This document shows positions 1 to 6,864 of a stretch of 10,148 bases of DNA, in pieces. Source of the DNA: Mariprofundaceae bacterium (GTDB lineage Bacteria > Pseudomonadota > Zetaproteobacteria > Mariprofundales > Mariprofundaceae); assembly GCA_030950975.1 (NCBI GenBank), contig JAUZQL010000324.1, forward strand, positions 1-10,148, read 5' to 3'. The first letter of the stretch is position 1, and each line of letters begins with the position of its first letter. The notes below the pieces were generated by a model. It was not told the DNA's origin. It searched no databases and worked only from the letters and a program-made list of their open reading frames with translations. The translations under genes and the position numbers were made by a program.

Positions 1-830
1 GTTGCTGTGCCAGATACCGCCAATGCCGCATCCGCACGCAACGCATAACCTTCATCCAAACGATTCAATACATGAATACCCGCATCGACAAAAGGCTGCA
101 TTTGCTCATCCGTCACGCTGGGGGCTTGCGTGGTTACCGCAGTCAAATCAGGCATGGTTTGTTTTAAGTGCTGATAACTTTGAATCAACACATCTGTATG
201 ACGTGCGAGTTCACTGGAGCGACTACCCGGTAACAACGCCAATAAACGTTGGTCTTGTGTCATTCCCAAACGTGTTTTTAAATCGGCTTTACTCCAACCG
301 CCTTGGCATGCCACTGCACTGGGATTGCCCACATAATGTGCTTCAATAGCATGCTTGGAAAACCAATTGGGTTCAAAGGGTAAAATGGCTGCCAATTGAT
401 GTTGCGCACGCTGTAAACGTTTCACACGCCAATGTCCCCAAGCCCAAAGCTTCGGTGCAATATAATAAAGTACAGGCATACCAAGCCGACGAAGTTTCTC
501 GCCTAAACGCATATTAAACCCTGGAAAGTCGACCAAAATCACCACATCAGGGCGTGTTTTTGCTGCCCAAGCCAATAAATCTTTACCAATTTTCTGAATG
601 CGCGGCAAGGCTTTGAGTACATCGACAATCCCCATGACATTGAGCGATTCCATAGGGCATACAACATCACAGCCTTCGCGACGCATCGCAGACCCTGCTA
701 CCGCAGAAATTTGAATATCAGGATGTTGTTTTTTAAGCGAACGTATCACGGCTGCACCATGCATATCACCTGATGACTCACCTGCACAGATAAACACATG
801 AATGGGGCGAGATTTAGACACGAATACCAT
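1..830 (-). CDS. lpxB: Lipid-A-disaccharide synthase LpxB (3' end cut off by window edge)
   Basis: This glycosyltransferase (GT19) joins UDP-2,3-diacylglucosamine to 2,3-diacylglucosamine-1-phosphate (lipid X), making lipid A disaccharide-1-phosphate and UDP at the inner face of the cytoplasmic membrane. The frame is open from the start to the window edge, giving 276 complete codons. The family is usually about 380 residues, so roughly 100 C-terminal residues are missing. Visible motifs are AGESSGD (residues 16-22), VDFPGFN (100-106, with the conserved Asp101), the YIAPKLWAW segment (123-131), LLPGSR (199-204) and the start of the SGTA segment at the cut end. I chose the ATG at 830, which overlaps lpxI by 17 bp. 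A GTG at 821 (overlap 8 bp) is an alternative. Neither has a clear Shine-Dalgarno, so coupling to lpxI is likely. Odd: the usual VGHP/IGH motif reads VGNP, with Asn169. The family call is firm; the exact start is not. Confidence 0.95.
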   Translation of the reverse strand, partial: MVFVSKSRPIHVFICAGESSGDMHGAAVIRSLKKQHPDIQISAVAGSAMRREGCDVVCPMESLNVMGIVDVLKALPRIQKIGKDLLAWAAKTRPDVVILVDFPGFNMRLGEKLRRLGMPVLYYIAPKLWAWGHWRVKRLQRAQHQLAAILPFEPNWFSKHAIEAHYVGNPSAVACQGGWSKADLKTRLGMTQDQRLLALLPGSRSSELARHTDVLIQSYQHLKQTMPDLTAVTTQAPSVTDEQMQPFVDAGIHVLNRLDEGYALRADAALAVSGTA

Positions 831-1629
831 ATACCGAAATACCCAAATCTTTAGCCAGCGATGCGAGTTTTTCTTGTTCAATCAACAAGGTACATCCCGC
901 TTGAATGCCCAGCGATGTACAGCCTGAATTTGCCATAGTTTTTAAAGTATCAGGGCCGATGGCAGGTACATCAAAACGTAGATCCTGATTCGGTTTGGCA
1001 ACCTTCACCACACATGCTTGACCATTACCCAGCTTGCCACCACGCAGTATGGCTTCATCCGTGCCTTCAATGGCTTCGACTGCCAACACTGCACCGTCTT
1101 GCACCACCACGGTTTGACCAATATCCAAAGCCGCAATGCCTTTCGCCTGTTCCAAACCAAATTGCATATCTTTGATAGCTTGTTTTTTAGCTCCGCTACC
1201 AAAAAGTAAACCTTCACTCGCCACCATCGATGGTACATAACGCACTTGTGATTCAACGCGAATGCCAGCCTCCGCCAACAAACTTACAATCTTCAACATC
1301 AAGGTGTCATCTTTGCGATTGGAGACACTCAACAAGGCTTTCACGGCAACAAAATCAGGTCGAAAATTACGAAATAGATGAAGTTTTTGGACTTTACCCG
1401 CCATAATGACTTCAGACACACCCGCCAATTTTAGTGCCTTAATCATGGCACCAACTTTTCCCACATGCAGCCAACACACCGATGTCGCAATGGCTTCAAT
1501 GTCTGGTGAGGTTTCTTCTTTTGCCGCCACCACATGCACGTCAAAACCTTGTGCCACCAAAGCTTGAGCCATTTCCAAAGGAAACACACCGTAACCAGCA
1601 ATCAAACCAATGCTTTTGGTTTGGCTCAT
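814..1629 (-). CDS. lpxI: UDP-2,3-diacylglucosamine pyrophosphatase LpxI
   Basis: LpxI hydrolyses UDP-2,3-diacylglucosamine to lipid X plus UMP, step 4 of lipid A synthesis. It is the unrelated alternative to LpxH of most beta- and gammaproteobacteria. The protein has 271 residues, the usual length. The N-terminal half opens with IGLIAGYGVFP (7-17), the family's glycine-rich start. The C-terminal DUF1009 domain carries EGTDEAILRGG (188-198) and DLRFDVPAIGPDT (216-228). By position, Asp220 should match the catalytic Asp known from the Caulobacter enzyme; I inferred this from memory of the family, not from an alignment. The gene starts within the lpxA stop through an ATGA overlap (4 bp) and runs into the start of lpxB, exactly between the enzymes that precede and follow it in the pathway. 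No strong ribosome-binding site is seen, so translation is probably coupled to lpxA. Confidence 0.93.
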   Translation of the reverse strand: MSQTKSIGLIAGYGVFPLEMAQALVAQGFDVHVVAAKEETSPDIEAIATSVCWLHVGKVGAMIKALKLAGVSEVIMAGKVQKLHLFRNFRPDFVAVKALLSVSNRKDDTLMLKIVSLLAEAGIRVESQVRYVPSMVASEGLLFGSGAKKQAIKDMQFGLEQAKGIAALDIGQTVVVQDGAVLAVEAIEGTDEAILRGGKLGNGQACVVKVAKPNQDLRFDVPAIGPDTLKTMANSGCTSLGIQAGCTLLIEQEKLASLAKDLGISVYGIRV

Positions 1630-2432
1630 GAACTGCGTTTATCTCGTGCAGGAATGGTTAAACCTTTCTTAGCAGTGGCTGTAAAATCAATCAAATGCTC
1701 TGCATAAGCATCATCGTTTGCCATTGCTTTAGCCTGCGCGATGCGTTGCTCCAAGCTGTCAGTGTTTTGAAATAAAATACGATAGACTTCTTTCAGATGT
1801 TTTAATTGGGATGATGTCGCCCCTTGACGTTTCAGACCTAAAACATTCAAACCCGAAAGACTCGGACGATAACCACCTGCGGTTAAACAAAACGGTGGGA
1901 CATCTTTTACAATACCACTCATCCCACCCACCATAGCGTAACGACCAATGCGTAAGAACTGATGAATCGCCGACATACCACCAATAATTGCGCCATCATC
2001 AATATCCACATGCCCTGCCAATGTAGCGCAGTTTGCCAACACCACAGCATTGCCTACAGAACAATCATGCGCAATATGGGTGTATGCCATGAGTAGGTTA
2101 TGGTTACCGACCTTGGTCAACATACCACCACCTTCGGTTCCTGGATTGATGGTAACATTCTCACGAATGGTATTGTCATCCCCAATGATGACTTCCGATG
2201 GCTCGCCATGATATTTTAAATCTTGTGGTTCATGCCCAATGCTCGCAAAAGGAAAAATACGGTTATTTTTACCGATGCTTGTATGCCCACTGATGACCAC
2301 ATGTGATTTTAATTGTGTACCATCACCAATCGAAACATGCTCATCCACCACACAAAAAGGACCAATCTCAACATGTTCACCCAACTGCGCATGTTCAGAA
2401 ATAATCGCCGTTGGATGAATATTGGAACTCAT
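1626..2432 (-). CDS. lpxA: UDP-N-acetylglucosamine O-acyltransferase LpxA
   Basis: LpxA transfers a 3-hydroxyacyl chain from acyl carrier protein to the 3-OH of UDP-GlcNAc, the first step of lipid A synthesis, as a cytoplasmic homotrimer. The protein has 268 residues from the ATG at 2432. Residues 1-190 are left-handed beta-helix hexapeptide repeats (IHPTAI, IGPFCV, and so on), and a helical C-terminal part begins near KHLKEVYRIL (211-220). The catalytic His is His122 in HIAHDC, with conserved His157 in IHQF. Gly170 in MVGGMSG aligns with E. coli Gly173, the acyl-chain ruler, so a long (C12-C14) chain is expected by inference. VTINPGT (93-99) differs from E. coli VTIHRGT. The start is supported by AGGA six bases upstream and an ATGA overlap with fabZ. 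An in-frame ATG at 2477 would add 15 residues unlike the family and is rejected. Confidence 0.96.
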   Translation of the reverse strand: MSSNIHPTAIISEHAQLGEHVEIGPFCVVDEHVSIGDGTQLKSHVVISGHTSIGKNNRIFPFASIGHEPQDLKYHGEPSEVIIGDDNTIRENVTINPGTEGGGMLTKVGNHNLLMAYTHIAHDCSVGNAVVLANCATLAGHVDIDDGAIIGGMSAIHQFLRIGRYAMVGGMSGIVKDVPPFCLTAGGYRPSLSGLNVLGLKRQGATSSQLKHLKEVYRILFQNTDSLEQRIAQAKAMANDDAYAEHLIDFTATAKKGLTIPARDKRSS

Positions 2433-2875
2433 GCTTGATCCTGTGGAGTGAGTGTTGCCATCAATGTTCCTGAACACGCCAAATCACCATCAATAAAGGC
2501 TTCAGCCTTGAATTTCCACATAAAGCCACGGCGACGAAGCACCGTCAATTCAAACACCAACTGATCACCTGGACGCGCTGGCTTGCGAAAACGCACACCA
2601 TCGATACCCGTAAAATAAACAATAAATTCTTGATCTTTGGGTGCGGATTCAAAGGCTAAAATACCACCCACTTGCGCCATCGCTTCCACAATCAGAACAC
2701 CCGGCATGACTGGGAATTTCGGAAAGTGCCCTGTAAAATGAGGCTCATTGATGGTAACGTTTTTAATCGCCCGAATAAATGTATCCGTTTGCATTTCCAA
2801 AACACGATCCACCAACAAAAAAGGATAACGATGTGGCAAACGTTCCATAATCTTATCAATATTCATTTCAGACAT
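2429..2875 (-). CDS. fabZ: 3-hydroxyacyl-[acyl-carrier-protein] dehydratase FabZ
   Basis: FabZ dehydrates 3-hydroxyacyl-ACP to trans-2-enoyl-ACP in the type II fatty acid cycle, in the cytoplasm. The 148-residue protein is a single hot-dog domain of normal length. IMERLPHRYPFLLVDRV (9-25) is the family opening. The active site is visible as His50 in TGHFPKFPVMPG and Glu64 in VEAMAQ. The start has a good ribosome-binding site, AAGGA five bases upstream of the ATG, inside the end of lpxD, with one base between the lpxD stop and this start. It sits between lpxD and lpxA, both of which consume 3-hydroxyacyl-ACP. This common arrangement links the elongation branch to the lipid A branch at the point where they compete for substrate. 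Confidence 0.97.
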   Translation of the reverse strand: MSEMNIDKIMERLPHRYPFLLVDRVLEMQTDTFIRAIKNVTINEPHFTGHFPKFPVMPGVLIVEAMAQVGGILAFESAPKDQEFIVYFTGIDGVRFRKPARPGDQLVFELTVLRRRGFMWKFKAEAFIDGDLACSGTLMATLTPQDQA

Positions 2876-2876
2876 A

Positions 2877-3896
2877 TTATTCCTTACCTTTTAACTTTTT
2901 CCATACATCAGGAAGTTTGCTCATCAACGCTGATATTCTTAACCATTGACGGTGTGGCATGGCTGGGAAGCCTGAATACACACCTGCTTTATCAATATCA
3001 CTAATCACACCAGCTTTGCCTGCCAACTGGCAACCATCTGCTATCGTTAAATGACCTGCAACACCCACTTGCCCACCCATTTGACAGCCTTGACCAATTT
3101 TAGTCGATCCAGAAATACCCACTTGTCCTGCAATCGCTGATAATGCCCCAATTTCCACGTTATGAGCAATATGTACCAAATTATCAAGCTTCACACCTTG
3201 ATGAATTATCGTATCCCCCAAGGCACCACGATCAATACAGGTGTTCGCACCAATCTCCACATCATCATGCACAACGACACGACCCACTTGTGGTATTTTT
3301 ACATAAGCTCGCCCAGACCAAGCATAACCAAAACCATCCGAGCCAATCACAACGCCTGCCTGAACAATGACACGGTTTCCCAGTTGGCAATTCGCTTCAA
3401 TTTTTACACCCGCATGTAAGAAACAATGTTCGCCAATGTTTACACCCTTGGCAATCAAGCAAGCTGCTGAAAGCACGGTTCCCGCACCAATCACACAATC
3501 ATCATCAATCACACAGCCCGCTGCAATATCCACATCATCGGCAATATCAGCAGTCTCTGAAATAACGGCTGTAGGGTGAACATGGCCTTGCCCTACAGGC
3601 ATGGGATAGAACTTTTGTTGCAATGTTGCATAGGCTAAATAGGGATCTTTGACCGCAATCAATGGGCAAGACGCTTTTAGCTCGCCCAATAACGATGCCG
3701 CTACCAATACTGCGCCAGCCTGCGTATTCGACAAGGCTCCTTTGTAATGAGCATTGGATAAAAAGGAGATATCTTGCTCGCTGGCATCTTTTAAGGTCGC
3801 AATGGATTGAATCTGCTTATCTGCATCGACATCACCATGAAGTTCACCATCAATCTCGGCGACAAGCTCCGCCAGTGAAAAGCTTAGCCCTGCCAA
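2877..3896 (-). CDS. lpxD: UDP-3-O-acylglucosamine N-acyltransferase LpxD
   Basis: LpxD adds the second 3-hydroxyacyl chain, from ACP to the 2-amino group of UDP-3-O-acylglucosamine, step 3 of lipid A synthesis. The protein has 339 residues, normal for the family. The N-terminal uridine-binding domain (about 1-100) opens with SLAELVAEIDGELHGD. Left-handed beta-helix hexapeptide repeats follow (about 106-300), and a short helical tail ends in WKKLKGKE. SDGFGYAW (186-193) is conserved. The catalytic His is His245 in DNLVHIAHN, and His282 in GVAGHLTI is also conserved. The start is TTG, directly after the skp stop TAA and in the same frame. No ATG or GTG occurs upstream in frame, and no nearby downstream ATG keeps the domain, so TTG is the best choice. 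The upstream sequence has only a weak purine stretch (GGACGG), so initiation probably depends on ribosomes ending skp. Confidence 0.95.
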   Translation of the reverse strand: MAGLSFSLAELVAEIDGELHGDVDADKQIQSIATLKDASEQDISFLSNAHYKGALSNTQAGAVLVAASLLGELKASCPLIAVKDPYLAYATLQQKFYPMPVGQGHVHPTAVISETADIADDVDIAAGCVIDDDCVIGAGTVLSAACLIAKGVNIGEHCFLHAGVKIEANCQLGNRVIVQAGVVIGSDGFGYAWSGRAYVKIPQVGRVVVHDDVEIGANTCIDRGALGDTIIHQGVKLDNLVHIAHNVEIGALSAIAGQVGISGSTKIGQGCQMGGQVGVAGHLTIADGCQLAGKAGVISDIDKAGVYSGFPAMPHRQWLRISALMSKLPDVWKKLKGKE

Positions 3897-4409
3897 TTAT
3901 TTTTTACCGTCCAACAACTTGGTAATGGCAGGTGTAATATCCAAAGCTTCATTGACATAAATCATATTGGATTTTGGTAACACCAAATCAAAGCCGTTAT
4001 CTTTACCATATTGACGTGCCACTTCATAAAAGTGTCCAACAACTTTTTGATCCAATTGATTCTTAGCGGCCACTAATTCTTCTTGGGCATCTTGTTGACG
4101 ACGCGCTGCTGACTTACGCAATTCTTTCAAAGCAGATTGTTTTTGTGCCAATCTTTCTTGCGACATCGCCATTGACTGGCTTAAAATATCTTTTTCTGAT
4201 TGATCAATCTTTGCTTTCAATGCTCGCAATTCTTTAAGTTTTTGAGCTTTCAGTGCTTCCAAATGATGCAAACCATTTTGATAATCTTTGGTGTTTTCCA
4301 CCGCACTTTTTACATCAATATAACCAATTTTTCCTGCTTCTGCTGTGATTGCACCCAAACTTAACATGGCAACCGACGACGTAATCCATACAAATTTCTT
4401 CAACATCAT
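3897..4409 (-). CDS. skp: Periplasmic chaperone Skp/OmpH family
   Basis: Skp is a trimeric periplasmic chaperone that holds unfolded outer-membrane proteins after Sec export and delivers them towards the Bam complex. The protein has 170 residues. A signal peptide covers about 1-25 (KK, then a hydrophobic core, then AEA before Gly26). The mature part opens with KIGYIDVKSAVENT (27-40), as is typical of OmpH/Skp. A long charged region rich in Ala, Lys, Glu and Gln (about 45-125) is the expected coiled-coil tentacle. It ends in the association domain with GFDLVLPKSNMIYVNEALDITP (139-160). The start has the strongest ribosome-binding site in the window (AGGAG, six bases before the first of two tandem ATG codons). 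It lies after the only real intergenic gap, downstream of bamA, its functional partner. Sequence identity in this family is always low, so the call rests on the fold pattern and context. Confidence 0.92.
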   Translation of the reverse strand: MMLKKFVWITSSVAMLSLGAITAEAGKIGYIDVKSAVENTKDYQNGLHHLEALKAQKLKELRALKAKIDQSEKDILSQSMAMSQERLAQKQSALKELRKSAARRQQDAQEELVAAKNQLDQKVVGHFYEVARQYGKDNGFDLVLPKSNMIYVNEALDITPAITKLLDGKK

Positions 4410-4415
4410 TCAATA

Positions 4416-4420
4416 CTCCT
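4416..4420 (-). promoter_or_regulatory. Ribosome-binding site of skp
   Basis: On the minus strand AGGAG lies six bases before the first ATG of a tandem ATGATG. It is a near-perfect Shine-Dalgarno and supports the first ATG (4409) as the start, though the second ATG, nine bases away, could also be used. This fits the gene heading its own sub-block with strong, independent initiation. The lpx genes after it rely on weak sites or overlaps. Confidence 0.7.
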
Positions 4421-4496
4421 CATATTTAACATGGGATACACTCAAAAAAGATTGGCAAGACTAAATTTCACCACTTTTTTTTCAATCTTTATCACT

Positions 4497-4530
4497 GCAT
4501 TTGGATGAATCATCCATGCTTTTCTTTTTT
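4497..4530 (+). terminator. Stem-loop with T-rich tail facing the plus strand, between bamA and skp
   Basis: In the 146-bp bamA-skp gap, TGGATGAATCATCCA (4502-4516) is a perfect inverted repeat. In RNA it can form a six-pair stem with a three-base loop, and the flanking GCA (4497-4499) and TGC (4517-4519) extend it past a two-base bulge. On the plus strand it is followed directly by TTTTCTTTTTT (4520-4530), the look of an intrinsic terminator for transcripts running against the operon. On the minus strand no T-run follows, so it should not stop bamA transcripts entering skp. There it may be just an mRNA stem-loop or a protein-binding palindrome. I see no convincing -35/-10 pair for a skp promoter in the rest of the gap. 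Confidence 0.4.
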
Positions 4531-4555
4531 CCTTGATACACCATCATTATTCAGC

Positions 4556-6862
4556 TTAAAATGTTGTACCCAATCCAAAATTAAAACTTCGCAAAAGATC
4601 TTGCGGTTGTTTTTTCAATACTTTTGCAAACGATAAAGTTACGGGACCTACTGGAGATGCCCATTCAATACCAAGCCCTGTGGAAGCACGTAAATTATTA
4701 GCATTTAATTTCACCGCAGCTACATTACTAAGAGCACTTCCCCATACTGTTCCTGTATCCACAAACAACACCCCTCGAATACCACTTGTTTGCACATAAG
4801 GAAGTGGAAAAAATAAATCTAAATTGGCTGATAATTTTTTATTGCCCCCCACCGCTTCACCTGTGGTTGCATCACGCATCGAGACACCATAATAATCAAA
4901 ACCATGCAAAAGATTATCCCCACCCAAAGAATAACGGCGATAAATAGGCACGCTTTTCCCAGCATAACCCTGAATCAAGGAGACTGCTGAAGAAGCACGC
5001 AATACCACATCATCTGACAGAGGAAAATATTTTTTTGTGCTAATACTTTCTTCCACAAAACGATTATTCCCGCCTACCGTTGCCCCACTGACATGCAAGC
5101 TATGCACTGACCCACTCCGTGTTGCAGTCGCTCGATCACGACTATCGAAATACAAGGTATCACCCAATTCGGATGTCGTCTGACGACCTGCTTGTGACAG
5201 AAGAACCAAGGTTGAGTTTGCAGGTAAATTACTAATATTGGTATTGGAATATTGATAACTAAGCGAATCACTCACATGTTCGGACAATGCAAAGGTTAAG
5301 CCAAACCCACCACCCACATTATTTTGAGTATACGTGGTTGTCTGAACTTGCGTTAATTTAGTTTGGGTTTTATTCACATTCACCGATGCTTGAATATCCC
5401 TGTCTAAGAAATAAGGATCACTTAAACTAACATTAAAGTTTTGTGTTCGTGAACCCACATCAGCAGTTGCGCTTAAACCATATCCCTTACCAAACAAGTT
5501 CTTTTGTGATGTTTTTACACGAAATAACATTTTTTCGATTTGCGAGTAACCAAAGCCCACAATAAATGATCCCGTTTTATTTTCCGTTACATTTACTTTT
5601 GCATTCACACGATCAGATGCACTGCCTTTAGGCATGGAAATACGCACATCTTTAAACAACTGCAAACGCCCTAATTTTTCTTTACTTAAACGCATCCCAG
5701 TCGCAGAAAAACGTTCACTTTCATCCAAACGCATTTCTCGCCGCGCCACAATATCATCCGTCTTCTCATTGCCTTCAATCTCAATACGTTCGATATAAAC
5801 CTTACGCCCTTTTTCTACATCAAAGGTAATTGCCACAGTATGAGCTTCAAGATTACGTTTAAACAATGGGGTTACATTCGCAAACGCATAACCTTCATCA
5901 CCCACCAATACTGTCATATCTTGAATGCTTGTTCTTAAATCACTCAACGAATAATGTTGACCCACTGCCAATTTAATCTTATCCATTAATTTTTCTTTGG
6001 AAGGAATTAAATCACCTGTTACATCCAGTTTATTGACCGTATAAATAGCCCCTTCATGGATTGAAAAGTTTAAATAAAACGATTGTTTATCAGGTGTTAA
6101 AAGTAATTGTGATGACTCAACTTTCATATCCAGATAACCATGATCTTGATAAAATTGGGACAAACGTTGCGCATCATTCTTAAATTTCTTTTGATTGATA
6201 ATATCTTTATTGATTAGCCATGTTAATAGATTGGTCGAGCGAGCCGACACTTCACTGATCAATGCATCATCGGTAAAATCATGATTGCCCATAAAACGTA
6301 TTTGGCGGACTCTTGTTTTATTGCCTTCAATAATATGTACCATTAATTTCATTGAACCATCAGGTAACATCGTTTTTTTAGGCTGGATATCCACCTGATA
6401 AAAACCTTTCTTTAAATAGCCTCGGCGCAATGTATTGATATCTTTACGCATCAAACTAGGGGTAAAAATCATGCCATCTTTCAACTTAAGCTTATGCTTC
6501 AAATCTTTGGATGATACAGCATCATTACCAATGATTTCATAATGACTAATGAAAGGCTGTTCTTTGACATGTAAAGTTAACTTAATACCAGCATTGCTGC
6601 GTACACCTGTAAATTGTAAATCTTGATAAACACCTGATCTATAAAGGCGTTGAATATCACGACTCATCGTCCGTTGGTTTAAGCGATCGCCTACTTTGGT
6701 ATCCACATCCATTAAAATAGCGGCGCTTTCCATATAACGATTTCCTTCCACTGTCAGCGAGAGAATACGATCGCCCGTGTTGATGGCTTCACCATTAGCC
6801 GCCCAAACATTCAGTGAAAACAAGCCACAAAGCAATACCAGCCCATAGTGTATCAATCTCAT
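4556..6862 (-). CDS. bamA: Outer membrane protein assembly factor BamA (Omp85)
   Basis: BamA is the central insertase of the Bam complex, folding beta-barrel proteins into the outer membrane. The protein has 768 residues, a little shorter than the 810 of E. coli. A signal peptide covers about 1-21 (hydrophobic core, NVWA before Ala22). Five POTRA domains follow, at about 31-101, 102-181, 184-271, 273-351 and 354-430. The fifth carries the typical RREMR segment (374-378) and LGRLQLFKDV (397-406). The 16-strand barrel (about 431-768) begins at TGSFIVGFGYS, includes VDTGTVW (701-707), and ends in a beta-signal closing with Phe768. Odd: the nearly invariant VRGF/Y of loop 6 reads LLHGF (651-655), with His653 replacing Arg. 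Loop 6 is also shorter than in E. coli. The start has GAGG six bases upstream and lies two bases after the rseP stop. The downstream neighbour is skp. Confidence 0.97.
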   Translation of the reverse strand: MRLIHYGLVLLCGLFSLNVWAANGEAINTGDRILSLTVEGNRYMESAAILMDVDTKVGDRLNQRTMSRDIQRLYRSGVYQDLQFTGVRSNAGIKLTLHVKEQPFISHYEIIGNDAVSSKDLKHKLKLKDGMIFTPSLMRKDINTLRRGYLKKGFYQVDIQPKKTMLPDGSMKLMVHIIEGNKTRVRQIRFMGNHDFTDDALISEVSARSTNLLTWLINKDIINQKKFKNDAQRLSQFYQDHGYLDMKVESSQLLLTPDKQSFYLNFSIHEGAIYTVNKLDVTGDLIPSKEKLMDKIKLAVGQHYSLSDLRTSIQDMTVLVGDEGYAFANVTPLFKRNLEAHTVAITFDVEKGRKVYIERIEIEGNEKTDDIVARREMRLDESERFSATGMRLSKEKLGRLQLFKDVRISMPKGSASDRVNAKVNVTENKTGSFIVGFGYSQIEKMLFRVKTSQKNLFGKGYGLSATADVGSRTQNFNVSLSDPYFLDRDIQASVNVNKTQTKLTQVQTTTYTQNNVGGGFGLTFALSEHVSDSLSYQYSNTNISNLPANSTLVLLSQAGRQTTSELGDTLYFDSRDRATATRSGSVHSLHVSGATVGGNNRFVEESISTKKYFPLSDDVVLRASSAVSLIQGYAGKSVPIYRRYSLGGDNLLHGFDYYGVSMRDATTGEAVGGNKKLSANLDLFFPLPYVQTSGIRGVLFVDTGTVWGSALSNVAAVKLNANNLRASTGLGIEWASPVGPVTLSFAKVLKKQPQDLLRSFNFGLGTTF

Positions 6863-6864
6863 GA

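Noticed and set aside
44..59. Sixteen-base string shared with a site near 5884-5899 (ACGCATAACCTTCATC)
   Set aside because: Both copies encode an Asp-Glu-Gly-Tyr-Ala stretch in lpxB and bamA. It is a chance match of short coding segments, not a repeat element.
2..349. 115-residue plus-strand ORF at the left edge
   Set aside because: It lies fully antisense to the well-supported lpxB frame, has no family-like features, and its composition (many His and Pro) is what the reverse of a coding frame gives.
1005..1256. 83-codon minus-strand ORF inside lpxI
   Set aside because: It is an out-of-frame shadow of lpxI with no start signal or recognisable domain.
2672..3925. Several plus-strand ORFs of 70-110 codons opposite fabZ and lpxD
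   Set aside because: They are shadows of lpxD and fabZ in other frames. They have no ribosome-binding sites or recognisable domains, and the repeat-like look comes from the hexapeptide repeats of LpxD on the other strand.
4447..4490. Inverted repeat AAAGATTG/CAATCTTT with a T-run on the minus strand before skp, as a possible attenuator
   Set aside because: The stem is eight pairs with only two G-C pairs and a loop of about 28 bases, and the T-run is partly inside the stem. It is too weak to call in an AT-rich gap.
4410..4555. Search for a skp promoter (sigma-70 or sigma-E type) in the gap
   Set aside because: TTGAAA and TTGCCA occur on the minus strand, but no good -10 lies at 16-18 bases from either. 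No sigma-E-like pair is seen. A promoter inside the end of bamA cannot be excluded.
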